34,515 nucleotides of DNA from Hyphomicrobiales bacterium (GTDB taxonomy: Bacteria > Pseudomonadota > Alphaproteobacteria > Rhizobiales > Beijerinckiaceae): assembly GCA_900470775.1 (NCBI GenBank), contig UCBZ01000025.1, positions 1-34,515 of the forward strand, written 5' to 3'. Both the position numbers and the translations under genes were made by a program. Positions 7,591-14,899 of this stretch are shown here, piece after piece (positions within the stretch are counted from its first letter, which is position 1; each line of letters opens with the position of its first letter). The notes beneath the pieces were generated by a model, which saw nothing but the letters and a program-made list of their open reading frames with translations, did not search any database and was not told the origin of the DNA.

Positions 7591-8772
7591 ATGACCGAAC
7601 GCCTGAAGATCGAGAACCTCTACAAGGTTTTCGCGAAGGACCCTGCCCGTGCGCTGCAGATCCTAGCCTCGGGCGGCGACAAGAATCAGGTCTTCGAAAA
7701 GCTCGGCCAGGTCGTCGGGCTGAACGGCGTCTCGCTGAGCGTGCCGTCGGGCGCGATGTACATGGTGATGGGGCTGTCGGGCTCCGGCAAATCCACGCTG
7801 GCGCGCTGCATCAACCGGCTGAACGAGCCGAGCGCCGGGCGCATCCTGCTCGACGGGCAGGACATCGTACCGCTCGACGAGGCGGCGCTGCGGCATGTCC
7901 GCCGGACCCGCATCTCGATGGTGTTCCAGCATTTCGCGCTGCTGCCCAACAAGCGGGTGATCGAGAATGTCGAGTTCGGCCTGAAGCTGCGCGGCGTCTC
8001 GGCGCCCGAGCGCCGGCGCCGTGCCGAAGAGGTGCTGAGCGTCGTCGGCCTGGCGCGCTGGGCGTATCACCGTCCCCATGAGCTCAGCGGCGGCATGCGC
8101 CAGCGCGTCGGGCTGGCGCGGGCGCTGGCGACCGATGCCGACATCCTGATCATGGACGAGGCCTTCAGCGCGCTCGATCCGCTGATCCGCACCGAGATGC
8201 AGGACGAATTGCTGCGGCTGCAGAGCACCCTCAACAAGACCGTGCTGTTCATCACCCATGATTTCCAGGAAGCGCTGAAGCTCGGCACCCGGATCGCGAT
8301 CATGTCCGAGGGCCGGCTCGTGCGCGAAGGCACGCCGCAATCGATCGTGCTCGAGCCCGGCAGCGAATATGTCGCCGCCTTCACCCGCGAGGTCGACCGC
8401 GCGCGGCTGTTCGATGCCCGCTCGGTGATGAGCGAACCCGCCACGCTCTGGCGCGGCAAGGACGGTATCGTCGTCGGCGAGGCAGCCGGCGGACCGGGCT
8501 TCCTGCTCGACGGGCAGGAGCGTGTCATGGGCAGCGTCAGCGACGCCCAGATCGTCCATGCACGGCAGACCGGCGAGGCCCCTGCGCTGGAGCCCGAGCA
8601 TGTCTGCGTCGCCGGCTCGACCAAGCTCGTCGACGTTGCCCGCCATTACCGCCCCGGCCTGCCCATCGGCGTCGTCGACGAGGGCGGCAAGCTCGTCGGC
8701 GTGCTCGGCGTGGCGCAGATGCTGGCCCGCATCGCCAATGCGCCTGCCCCACAAGACGGGAGCGCACCATGA
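7591..8772 (+). CDS. proV: Glycine betaine/proline-type ABC transporter ATP-binding protein
   Basis: A 393-residue ProV/OpuAA-type ATPase. The N-terminal KIENLYKVFAKDPARALQIL is typical of the QAT subfamily. Walker A is GLSGSGKST (Lys67), the signature is LSGGMRQRVG (165-168), and Walker B is ILIMDE (Asp189, Glu190), followed by FITHDFQEA. The C-terminal 110 residues contain a CBS-like stretch (LPIGVVDEGGKLVGVLG), the region that senses ionic strength in osmoregulatory homologues. The ATG at 7591 has the strong site AAGGGGGAG (7576-7584). It drives import with ProW and ProX, and its stop overlaps the proW start by 4 nt. Because it lies in a catabolic operon, the cargo is probably the betaine being degraded rather than an osmoprotectant. 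Confidence 0.93.
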   Translation: MTERLKIENLYKVFAKDPARALQILASGGDKNQVFEKLGQVVGLNGVSLSVPSGAMYMVMGLSGSGKSTLARCINRLNEPSAGRILLDGQDIVPLDEAALRHVRRTRISMVFQHFALLPNKRVIENVEFGLKLRGVSAPERRRRAEEVLSVVGLARWAYHRPHELSGGMRQRVGLARALATDADILIMDEAFSALDPLIRTEMQDELLRLQSTLNKTVLFITHDFQEALKLGTRIAIMSEGRLVREGTPQSIVLEPGSEYVAAFTREVDRARLFDARSVMSEPATLWRGKDGIVVGEAAGGPGFLLDGQERVMGSVSDAQIVHARQTGEAPALEPEHVCVAGSTKLVDVARHYRPGLPIGVVDEGGKLVGVLGVAQMLARIANAPAPQDGSAP

Positions 8773-9719
8773 TCGACGCCGATTCCCTCGCCATCTTCCC
8801 GATCGACCAGTGGATCCAGGACGGAGTCCGCTGGGTCGCACTGAACCTGCGGCCGCTGTTCCTCGCAATCAAGTGGCCGGTCGAGAACCTGCTCGGCTTC
8901 AACGATCATATCCTGCACGCCACGCCCTTCCCGGTCGTGGTCGCGCTGACCCTCCTGCTCGCCTGGCGCCTCGCCAGCGTCGGCATCGCGGCGTTCAGCG
9001 CGATTTCGCTCATCGCCATCGCGATGCTCGGCGTCTGGAACGAGGCGATGACGACGCTGTCGCTGATCACGACGGCGATCCTGTTCTGCGCGCTGATCGG
9101 CGTGCCGATCGGGATCTGGTGCGCGCGCAGTGACCGGGTCTGGAGCATCGTCCGCCCGATCCTCGACATCATGCAGACGACGCCGACCTTCGTTTACCTC
9201 GTGCCAGTGGTGATGCTGTTCGGCGTCGGCACGGTGCCCGGCGAGGTCGCGGTCGTGACGGCCGCCGCGCCGCCGTTGATCCGCTTCACCAATCTCGGTA
9301 TCCGCATGGTCGAGCATGAGATCGTCGAGGCCGGGCTCGCCTTCGGCGCGGACCGCCGGCAACTGCTCTGGGAAATCCAGTTGCCGCTGGCGATCCCGAC
9401 CATCCTCGGTGGTCTGAACCAGACCGTCCTGACGGCGATGGTGATGTCGGTCGTCGTCGCGATGATCGGCGCCGAGGGCCTCGGCCTCGTGGTGCTGCAG
9501 GGCCTCGGCCGGCTCGATGTCGGACGCGCGGCGGTCGGCGGCATCGCCATCGTGCTGCTGGCCATGATGCTCGATCGCATCACCCAGAAAATGGCCGAAC
9601 CGAAGTCGAAGGGCGCAAGCCCGTTGCTGGAAGCCGTCCGGCACCTGCTGCGCGGCCGCACTGTCGGCGACCGTTTCACCGAGGAAACCATACCGGCAGC
9701 GGCCAAGCAGCCGGTCTGA
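8769..9719 (+). CDS. proW: Glycine betaine/proline-type ABC transporter permease
   Basis: A 316-residue inner-membrane permease of the ProW type. About 45 polar N-terminal residues with a short amphipathic stretch precede several hydrophobic helices (FPVVVALTLLLAWRLASVG, ILFCALIGVPIGIW). The ATPase-contact EAA loop is EAGLAFGADRRQLLWEIQLP, and a final helix follows near AIVLLAMMLDRI. The family is a homodimer that partners ProV and receives substrate from ProX. The start overlaps the proV stop by 4 nt. An 84-nt gap containing a hairpin separates it from proX. Confidence 0.92.
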   Translation: MIDADSLAIFPIDQWIQDGVRWVALNLRPLFLAIKWPVENLLGFNDHILHATPFPVVVALTLLLAWRLASVGIAAFSAISLIAIAMLGVWNEAMTTLSLITTAILFCALIGVPIGIWCARSDRVWSIVRPILDIMQTTPTFVYLVPVVMLFGVGTVPGEVAVVTAAAPPLIRFTNLGIRMVEHEIVEAGLAFGADRRQLLWEIQLPLAIPTILGGLNQTVLTAMVMSVVVAMIGAEGLGLVVLQGLGRLDVGRAAVGGIAIVLLAMMLDRITQKMAEPKSKGASPLLEAVRHLLRGRTVGDRFTEETIPAAAKQPV

Positions 9720-9740
9720 CGAAGGACGACGAGCGAGATC

Positions 9741-9755
9741 CTGCCCGCAGGGCAG
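9741..9755 (+). promoter_or_regulatory. Intergenic hairpin between proW and proX
   Basis: CTGCCC-GCA-GGGCAG is a perfect 6-bp GC-rich stem with a 3-nt loop, in the 84-nt gap before proX. No T run follows. Such hairpins between permease and binding-protein genes often protect or process mRNA so that the binding protein is made in excess. That role is inferred here. Confidence 0.4.
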
Positions 9756-9803
9756 CGAGGGGACATCACAACGACCGAGTTATCGGCAAAAAGGGGATAC
9801 CAG

Positions 9804-10832
9804 ATGACGAAGAGATCATTCCTGACCATCGTCACGGCGGCCGCCTTCGCGGCGCTCGTCGGCCAGAGCGCGCTCGCGCAGGAAATGCCCGGCAAGGGCA
9901 AGACCATCCGCTACGCGCAGAGCGACAGCCTCGGCGCCAACTACGTCACCGCCCAGATCATCATGCGGGGGATGAAGGCGCTGGGCTATGAAGTGAAGCT
10001 GACCACGCTCAACACGACGCTGTTCTTCCAGGCGGCCGGCCAGGGCGACCTCGACCTCGCCACCGACGTGAACATGCCGCAGCGCGAGCCAGCCTTCCGC
10101 AACATCGAAAAGCAGGCCGAAATCGTCAGCCCTGGCATGATCGTCGGCGGTGGCATCAACGGCTATCTGATCGACAAGAAGACCGCCACTGCCCACAACA
10201 TCACCACGCTGGAGCAGATGAAGGACCCGAAGATCGCGGCCCTTTTTGGCAAAGACGGCAAGGCCGATCTGATCAATTGCGATCCCGGCTGGAGCTGCGG
10301 CGATGTGGTCGACTTCCAGCTCGACAAGTTCGGCCTTAAGGACACCGTGCGCTCGGTGCGCGGCAAGTACGAGGCGCTGATGGTCGAGGCGGTCGCGCGG
10401 GTGAAACGCGGCGAACCTGCCTTCTTTTATGCCTGGAACCCGTCCTGGGTCGGCAACGCGCTGATCCCCGGCGAGGAGGTCGTCTGGCTGCCGACGCCTG
10501 CCGATGCGCTGCCGCCCTCCGTCCCCAACAAGGGTTCGGCGCTGGTCAATGGCGTCAAGGGCTGCGCCGGCGGCGCCGATCCGTGCCGAATGGCGATGTC
10601 GTCCTGGAACTGGGCCAGCGTCGCCAACAGCCAGTTCGTCGCAGCCAACCCGGCGGTGAAGGCCTTGATCGCGCAGATCAAGTTCCCGCTCGCAACTTGG
10701 TCTGCGTGGGAGTTCAACATTAACAAGGGCGGCGCCAGTACCAGCGCCGTGACGCGCATGGCCGACGAGTGGATCGCCTCCAACAAAGCGCAGTTCGATG
10801 GCTGGATCGAAGTTGCGCGCGTGGCGAAGTAG
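9804..10832 (+). CDS. proX: Glycine betaine/proline-type ABC transporter substrate-binding protein
   Basis: A 342-residue periplasmic protein with a Sec signal peptide: KRSF, a hydrophobic stretch, and SALAQ with likely cleavage after Ala at about residue 25. The mature part has the OpuAC/ProX pattern: GKTIRYAQSDSLGANYVTAQI, a TTLNTTLFFQAAGQGDLDL motif, PGWSCGDVVDFQL, PAFFYAWNPSWVGNALIPGEEVVWLP. Trp residues in this family make the aromatic box that holds quaternary ammonium groups. A strong site AAGGGGA (9791-9797) precedes the ATG. It is the last gene of the operon; a hairpin starts on the base after its stop. Binding of a quaternary-amine ligand such as trigonelline or proline betaine is inferred. 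Confidence 0.92.
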   Translation: MTKRSFLTIVTAAAFAALVGQSALAQEMPGKGKTIRYAQSDSLGANYVTAQIIMRGMKALGYEVKLTTLNTTLFFQAAGQGDLDLATDVNMPQREPAFRNIEKQAEIVSPGMIVGGGINGYLIDKKTATAHNITTLEQMKDPKIAALFGKDGKADLINCDPGWSCGDVVDFQLDKFGLKDTVRSVRGKYEALMVEAVARVKRGEPAFFYAWNPSWVGNALIPGEEVVWLPTPADALPPSVPNKGSALVNGVKGCAGGADPCRMAMSSWNWASVANSQFVAANPAVKALIAQIKFPLATWSAWEFNINKGGASTSAVTRMADEWIASNKAQFDGWIEVARVAK

Positions 10833-10870
10833 ATGGGAACCGCCTTTGGCGGCATTCCCATTGTTCCTTC
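10833..10870 (+). terminator. Intrinsic terminator of the monooxygenase/betaine importer operon
   Basis: A long inverted repeat starts immediately after the proX stop codon. Arms ATGGGAA (10833-10839) and TTCCCAT (10855-10861) enclose a second stem CCGCC-TTT-GGCGG (10840-10852), with only CA unpaired. TGTTCCTTC, moderately T-rich, follows. Stem strength and position directly after the last gene support termination, although the T tract is interrupted. Confidence 0.7.
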
Positions 10871-11298
10871 CATAGGGACTAGAGCTTGCCTTTATCGCAG
10901 CGCGCGGGTCCGCTTTAAAGTGAACAGCAGGGCAGCCGCGTTGCCCTTGCTGCTGTCCAACTGCGCCTGCTCTGACGGTTCCGCGGGGCTGCTCGGCTCT
11001 TTGCCGCGCAGCCCCGAGGTAACAGTAGAATCCGTGTTGGAGCTTGCCTGCTTCATCCTCGGACAGCAAGTTGACGATGCGCGCCCGCGCGGGCTGGGGG
11101 ACTGGATGGTGACACCGGGTTGCGGTCTGAGCGTGGCGGTCTCGCACAGGTCGGGGCCGGCAATCGTGGCCTTGCGCCACCCCTCCGCTTTCCCACACAA
11201 AGCGCCACTTGCGGAAGTTGGATGGCTGCCAGCAAGCCGACATTCCGCCGGGCGCAAATCGGATATCGCCACCCGCATGTCAGGCCGCGCCCTGGCGG
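10871..11298. other. Intergenic stretch without recognisable gene
   Basis: About 430 nt between the terminator after proX and the stop of the binding protein at 11299. Several frames are open here, but their translations are low-complexity, rich in Arg, Ser and Pro, and match no family I know. I see no tRNA-like fold, no clear promoter and no transposase fragment. It may be decayed coding DNA between two catabolic modules. Confidence 0.5.
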
Positions 11299-12273
11299 CT
11301 ATTCCAGCGAAATCCCGCTCGTCTTCACGACGTCGCGCCATTTGCCGATCTCGCGGCCGATGAAGTCGGCGTAGTCCTGCGAGCTTCCCCCGCCCGCCAG
11401 ATATCCTCCGGCAGCGAAGCGCTGCTTCAGCTTCTCCTCCCCCAGAAACTGGTTGGCGAGCAGATTGAGCCTCGCGACGATCTCCTTCGGCGTTCCAGCC
11501 GGCGCTGACAGCCCGAACCAGCCCACGGCCTCAAAACCCGGGAATCCGGACTCGGCAACAGTCGGCGCCTGCGGATAGAGTTGGCTGCGCCCGGCGCTGG
11601 TGACCGCGAGAACGCGGAGCTTGCCGCTCTGAACATGGCCGAACGGAATATCGACATTGACGATCCCGACCGGGACATGGCCGCCCAGCACGTCCGTGAC
11701 CAGCGGGGCGGCGCCGCGGTAGGGAACGTGCCGGACCTTGAGCTTCGCCGCGTTCTCCAACATCGCGAGCGAAAGATGGCCCGACGATCCCGTGCCGGGG
11801 CTGGCGAAGGCCAGCCCATCTCCCATGACCCTGGCCCGGCGCACCAGTTCTCCAAAATCCGTGATCGGCGAGTCGGCCGGCACGATGATCGCGTTCGGCG
11901 TCGATGCCAGCAGGCAGATATGCGCGAAGTCCTTGGTAGAATCGAACGGCATCCGCGCATACAGCGAATGGTTCATAGCATTCTGGCCGTTGCCCGAGAC
12001 CAGGATCGTGTAGCCATCAGCAAGCGCCTTGGCGACCTGCGCCGCGCCGATATTACCGTTCGCGCCGGGCCTGTTCTCGACCATGAAGCCCTGCTTCAGG
12101 GTTTCGGCGTAGCGCTCGGCGAAGAGCCGCGCGACGACGTCTGTGCTGCCGCCCGCCGGAAACGGCACGATGAAGGTAACCGGCCGCTCGGGCCATTCGG
12201 CGGCGACCGCCAGCGCCGGCCAGCAGGCAGCGGCGGCAAAGCCGAGCGTCAGGCCGCGTCTCGTGATCTCCAT
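11299..12273 (-). CDS. Bug/TctC-family tripartite tricarboxylate transporter substrate-binding protein
   Basis: A 324-residue periplasmic binding protein. The N-terminus ITRRGLTLGFAAAACWPALA resembles a twin-arginine or Sec signal. The mature protein has the Bug-family signature: PERPVTFIVPFPAGGSTDVVAR, VENRPGANGNIGAAQVAKA, DGYTILVSGNGQNAMN, and a late GWFGLSAPAGTPKEIVARLN. These proteins capture carboxylated small molecules. A strong site AAAGGGAGGA lies just ahead of the ATG (plus-strand bases 12278-12287), 39 nt after the enolase-superfamily gene, so the two are co-transcribed. No TctA or TctB membrane genes are in the window, which is common for Bug proteins. The ligand is probably the hydroxy acid or sugar acid used by the upstream enzyme (inference). 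Confidence 0.92.
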   Translation of the reverse strand: MEITRRGLTLGFAAAACWPALAVAAEWPERPVTFIVPFPAGGSTDVVARLFAERYAETLKQGFMVENRPGANGNIGAAQVAKALADGYTILVSGNGQNAMNHSLYARMPFDSTKDFAHICLLASTPNAIIVPADSPITDFGELVRRARVMGDGLAFASPGTGSSGHLSLAMLENAAKLKVRHVPYRGAAPLVTDVLGGHVPVGIVNVDIPFGHVQSGKLRVLAVTSAGRSQLYPQAPTVAESGFPGFEAVGWFGLSAPAGTPKEIVARLNLLANQFLGEEKLKQRFAAGGYLAGGGSSQDYADFIGREIGKWRDVVKTSGISLE

Positions 12274-12312
12274 GCTGTCCTCCCTTTGATTTCTCTTCTT
12301 GGCCGAGCCATG

Positions 12313-13455
12313 TCAGCGGCAGACCCAGCTCTCGCGCCGCCAGGGCTCCAAGCGCTCGGCGTCCAGGTCGAGGCCGGTGCCGGGCAGGTCAGGGATGTCG
12401 AGCGTACCGTCCGCGTTGGGTCTGACATCGCCTTGCAGCGCCAACAGCGGGTTGCTGGAGATGTCGACTTCGACATAGGGGTATGACGCCGGGCCGCCCC
12501 CGCGCCGTGCGGGGAGCAAGGCGGCAACCTGCAACGCGGCCTGATGATTGACGATCGTGCCGAAGACATGAGGCATGATCGGCAGGTCGAACGCCGCAGC
12601 CAGAGCCGCGATCCGCATGAAGCCGGTATAGCCACCGCAGACGGTCAGGTCCGGCTGCAGGATCGACATCGCGCCGGCGACGAGAACGTCGCGGAAGGCG
12701 GCTGCGCTCGCCAGCGCCTCGCCGCCTGCGACGGCGGTGGAAATGGCGGCGGCCACGGCCGCATAGCCCGGTATGTCCTCCGGCTCGACCGGCTCCTCGA
12801 TCCATAGCAGCTCGGACGCTTCCATATGGCGGGCGGAGGCGATCGCCGCCCGCACGCTGTAGGCCTGGTTGATGTCGACCATCAGCCCCACATCCGGGCC
12901 GACCTGACGGCGCATCGAAGCAAGCATGTTGCCGTCGGCACGCGGGCCGACGCCGGCGCGCGGTTTCATCGCGCGGTAGCCCTGGGCCAGGCAACGCTCC
13001 ACCTCCGCTGCATAATGCGCGCATGGAGCGTCCGTCTCGGCGATGAAGGGACCGCTGCCATAGGCGAATACGCGCTCGCGCAGCCCGCCACCCAGCATGG
13101 CGGCGACGCTGATTCCGAGGTCCTGAGCGGCGAGGTCGCACAGCGCCATGTCGATCGCCGAGATCGCCATCATCGCCGGCCCGCGCCGGTCGTAGCCGAG
13201 ATTGGCTGCCATGTGCTCCCACAATGCGCGGTACCGTCGGGGAGGTTGCCCGAGCAGGAGCGGGGCGTACCGCGTCCTGATCAGTGCGGCGGCGGCATCG
13301 GGCGACGAGAACACCTCGCCCCAGCCGCGCTTGCCGGTATCGGTGACGATCTCGAGGAGCAGGAAGTCCCGGCGGCGGATCATGGTTCGGGCGTTGCCGA
13401 TGGCGGGCGACGGCGCGAAGCCGACATGGTGGCCGCGGATTTCTGTGACCTTCAT
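12313..13455 (-). CDS. Mandelate racemase/muconate lactonizing enzyme family protein (enolase superfamily)
   Basis: A 380-residue two-domain enolase-superfamily enzyme. Active-site positions line up closely with mandelate racemase. Lys164 and Arg166 lie in AMKPRAG, where mandelate racemase has KxK. Metal ligands are Asp194 (VDINQAY), Glu220 (WIEEPV) and Glu246 (GGEALAS). The His-Asp dyad is Asp269 (ILQPDLTVCGG) and His296 (MPHVFGT). The chemistry is therefore Mg-dependent proton abstraction next to a carboxylate, giving either epimerisation or dehydration. It is divergent from the LysR gene at 13551, with a 95-nt gap that holds a LysR-type dyad. It is followed by a Bug binding protein. Substrate unknown. 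Confidence 0.92.
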   Translation of the reverse strand: MKVTEIRGHHVGFAPSPAIGNARTMIRRRDFLLLEIVTDTGKRGWGEVFSSPDAAAALIRTRYAPLLLGQPPRRYRALWEHMAANLGYDRRGPAMMAISAIDMALCDLAAQDLGISVAAMLGGGLRERVFAYGSGPFIAETDAPCAHYAAEVERCLAQGYRAMKPRAGVGPRADGNMLASMRRQVGPDVGLMVDINQAYSVRAAIASARHMEASELLWIEEPVEPEDIPGYAAVAAAISTAVAGGEALASAAAFRDVLVAGAMSILQPDLTVCGGYTGFMRIAALAAAFDLPIMPHVFGTIVNHQAALQVAALLPARRGGGPASYPYVEVDISSNPLLALQGDVRPNADGTLDIPDLPGTGLDLDAERLEPWRRESWVCR

Positions 13456-13508
13456 CTGTCGCTCGCCGAAATTCCTGACCCGCAGCGAGATTGACGCGCC
13501 GAAACTAT

Positions 13509-13529
13509 GCGATCCAATATAAAGATCGC
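13509..13529. promoter_or_regulatory. Candidate LysR operator (ATC-N9-GAT dyad)
   Basis: A perfect dyad GCGATC (13509-13514) and GATCGC (13524-13529) is separated by nine A/T-rich bases. It contains ATC-N9-GAT, a classical LysR-type T-N11-A box. It lies 22 nt before the LysR start and 54 nt from the divergent enzyme start, in a locally A/T-rich patch of otherwise GC-rich DNA. It is probably the recognition site for autoregulation and for activation of the enzyme gene. Confidence 0.6.
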
Positions 13530-13550
13530 CTGACTTGATGTGGTTGGATT

Positions 13551-14489
13551 ATGATCTTCGACGCTCGCGAACTCGCCGTTCTCAGATCCGTCATCGAGAA
13601 GGGCAACGTCACAGCGGCTGCCGCTGCGCTCAACGTCTCCCAGCCCGCCGTCAGCCGGACGCTTCAGCAGATCGAGCAACGGCTCGGCATCGCGCTTTTC
13701 CGGCGGGAGAAGCAGCGCCTCTTCGCCACCCCGGAAGCCGAGATGCTTTATGGCGATGTCGTCCACGCCATCACCTCGGTGGAGGCGGTGGGGCGACGGG
13801 CGCGCGATCTCAAAGAGGGTCGTTCGGGCGCGCTGCGCATCGCCTCCATCGCAGCCTTCGCCAACTCGATCCTGCCGCGCGCCGTAGCACGGCTTCAGCG
13901 GAGCAAGCCGGGCGTCGAGTTCGTCATCGAGGTGCTGACGGCGCGCGAGGTGGCTCAGCGCGTCGCGACCTTCCGCAGCGAGATCGGTCTCCTGATCGAC
14001 ACCGCCGTGGTCTCCGGCATCAGCGTAGAGGATCTCTGCACCTCGCAGTTCGGCTGTGTGCTGGCCCGCGCTCATCCATTGACGGCCAGCAGCTGGCTAT
14101 CAGTTCGCGACATTTCGGATCAAAACCTGATTTGCCTCAACAGGACGCTGCCGCTGGGAGGGTTGGCGCATCGGCTTTTCGAGCAGTGCGATCTCGCCTT
14201 GCGACCGGTTGCCGAGGTCTCGCAGTCGAGCGTCGCCTGCGCGCTGGTCGAAGCGGGTGCGGGCATCGCGTTGCTCGATAAGCTCAGCATCCTCGCCACT
14301 GCCACGAGCCAGGCGCTGGTCTTCGTGCCATTCAAGCCGGAGGAGAAGATCGTCGGACGGCTCGTGCTGCCGGCTCTGGGGGCGCGGACCGTCGCGTCGC
14401 GCGAGTTCTGCGCCGCGCTGAAGGAGATCGTCGGCGAAATGGCAGCAACCGATCCGGACTTCGGAACAGTTCTCGCTAAGGCGGGATAG
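13551..14489 (+). CDS. LysR family transcriptional regulator
   Basis: 312 residues. An N-terminal winged helix-turn-helix (RELAVLRSVIEKGNVTAAAA, then LNVSQPAVSRTLQQIEQRLG and IALFRREKQRLFATPEAE) is followed by a periplasmic-binding-protein-like effector domain from about residue 95 (GALRIASIAAFANSILPRAV). The motif VSQSSVACALVEAGAGIALLD near residue 225-245 recurs almost unchanged in the LysR protein at 26385, so the two are paralogues with related effector pockets. It is divergent from the enolase-superfamily gene at 13455 and probably controls it in response to the substrate. Confidence 0.92.
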   Translation: MIFDARELAVLRSVIEKGNVTAAAAALNVSQPAVSRTLQQIEQRLGIALFRREKQRLFATPEAEMLYGDVVHAITSVEAVGRRARDLKEGRSGALRIASIAAFANSILPRAVARLQRSKPGVEFVIEVLTAREVAQRVATFRSEIGLLIDTAVVSGISVEDLCTSQFGCVLARAHPLTASSWLSVRDISDQNLICLNRTLPLGGLAHRLFEQCDLALRPVAEVSQSSVACALVEAGAGIALLDKLSILATATSQALVFVPFKPEEKIVGRLVLPALGARTVASREFCAALKEIVGEMAATDPDFGTVLAKAG

Positions 14490-14899
14490 ACCGCCTGCGC
14501 GTGTCTTCGACCTGCAGTCGATTTAAGCTTGGTTCTGTTGGCGCCACGTTCCAGCCACCCACGGCCACGCCCAACCGACCCTGCATGAGGGTCTGGAGGT
14601 CATGGCCCGGTTCAAGCTCGGCAGACGGTCGATGGTCTCAGGAACAACGTTGCGTCCATCTCCGAACCGCCGGCTGCCCGCAGTGTCAGGCGGCGTCTGC
14701 GACGATGGTTTGCCGTTGCTCGCCCACCAGACGTCATGCATGGCAATGGATAGATAACGGCGCTCCAGTCCGCCCCTCTTGCTTGTGAACGTTTCTAGTT
14801 CGCTTGGCAGTTGTTTCGTAAAATAATTTTTTGAATCCCGAATTGGCAACATGCCATCATGCCGACTGTGTTCCCCACACGCTACTTGAGCGCCATCAA
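14490..14899. other. Intergenic stretch without recognisable gene
   Basis: 410 nt between the ends of two convergent genes. A 126-codon open frame runs on the minus strand (14523-14903), but its translation matches no family I know and it overlaps the end of the next gene. Part of the stretch (about 14805-14845) is markedly A/T-rich, including a run of six T. There is no inverted repeat strong enough to call a terminator. The composition shift hints at imported or decayed DNA, but I cannot assign it. Confidence 0.45.

Noticed and set aside
10833..11363. Possible coding frames on both strands after proX
   Set aside because: The translations are low-complexity and overlap the terminator or the real gene ending at 11299; no domain or ribosome site supports them.
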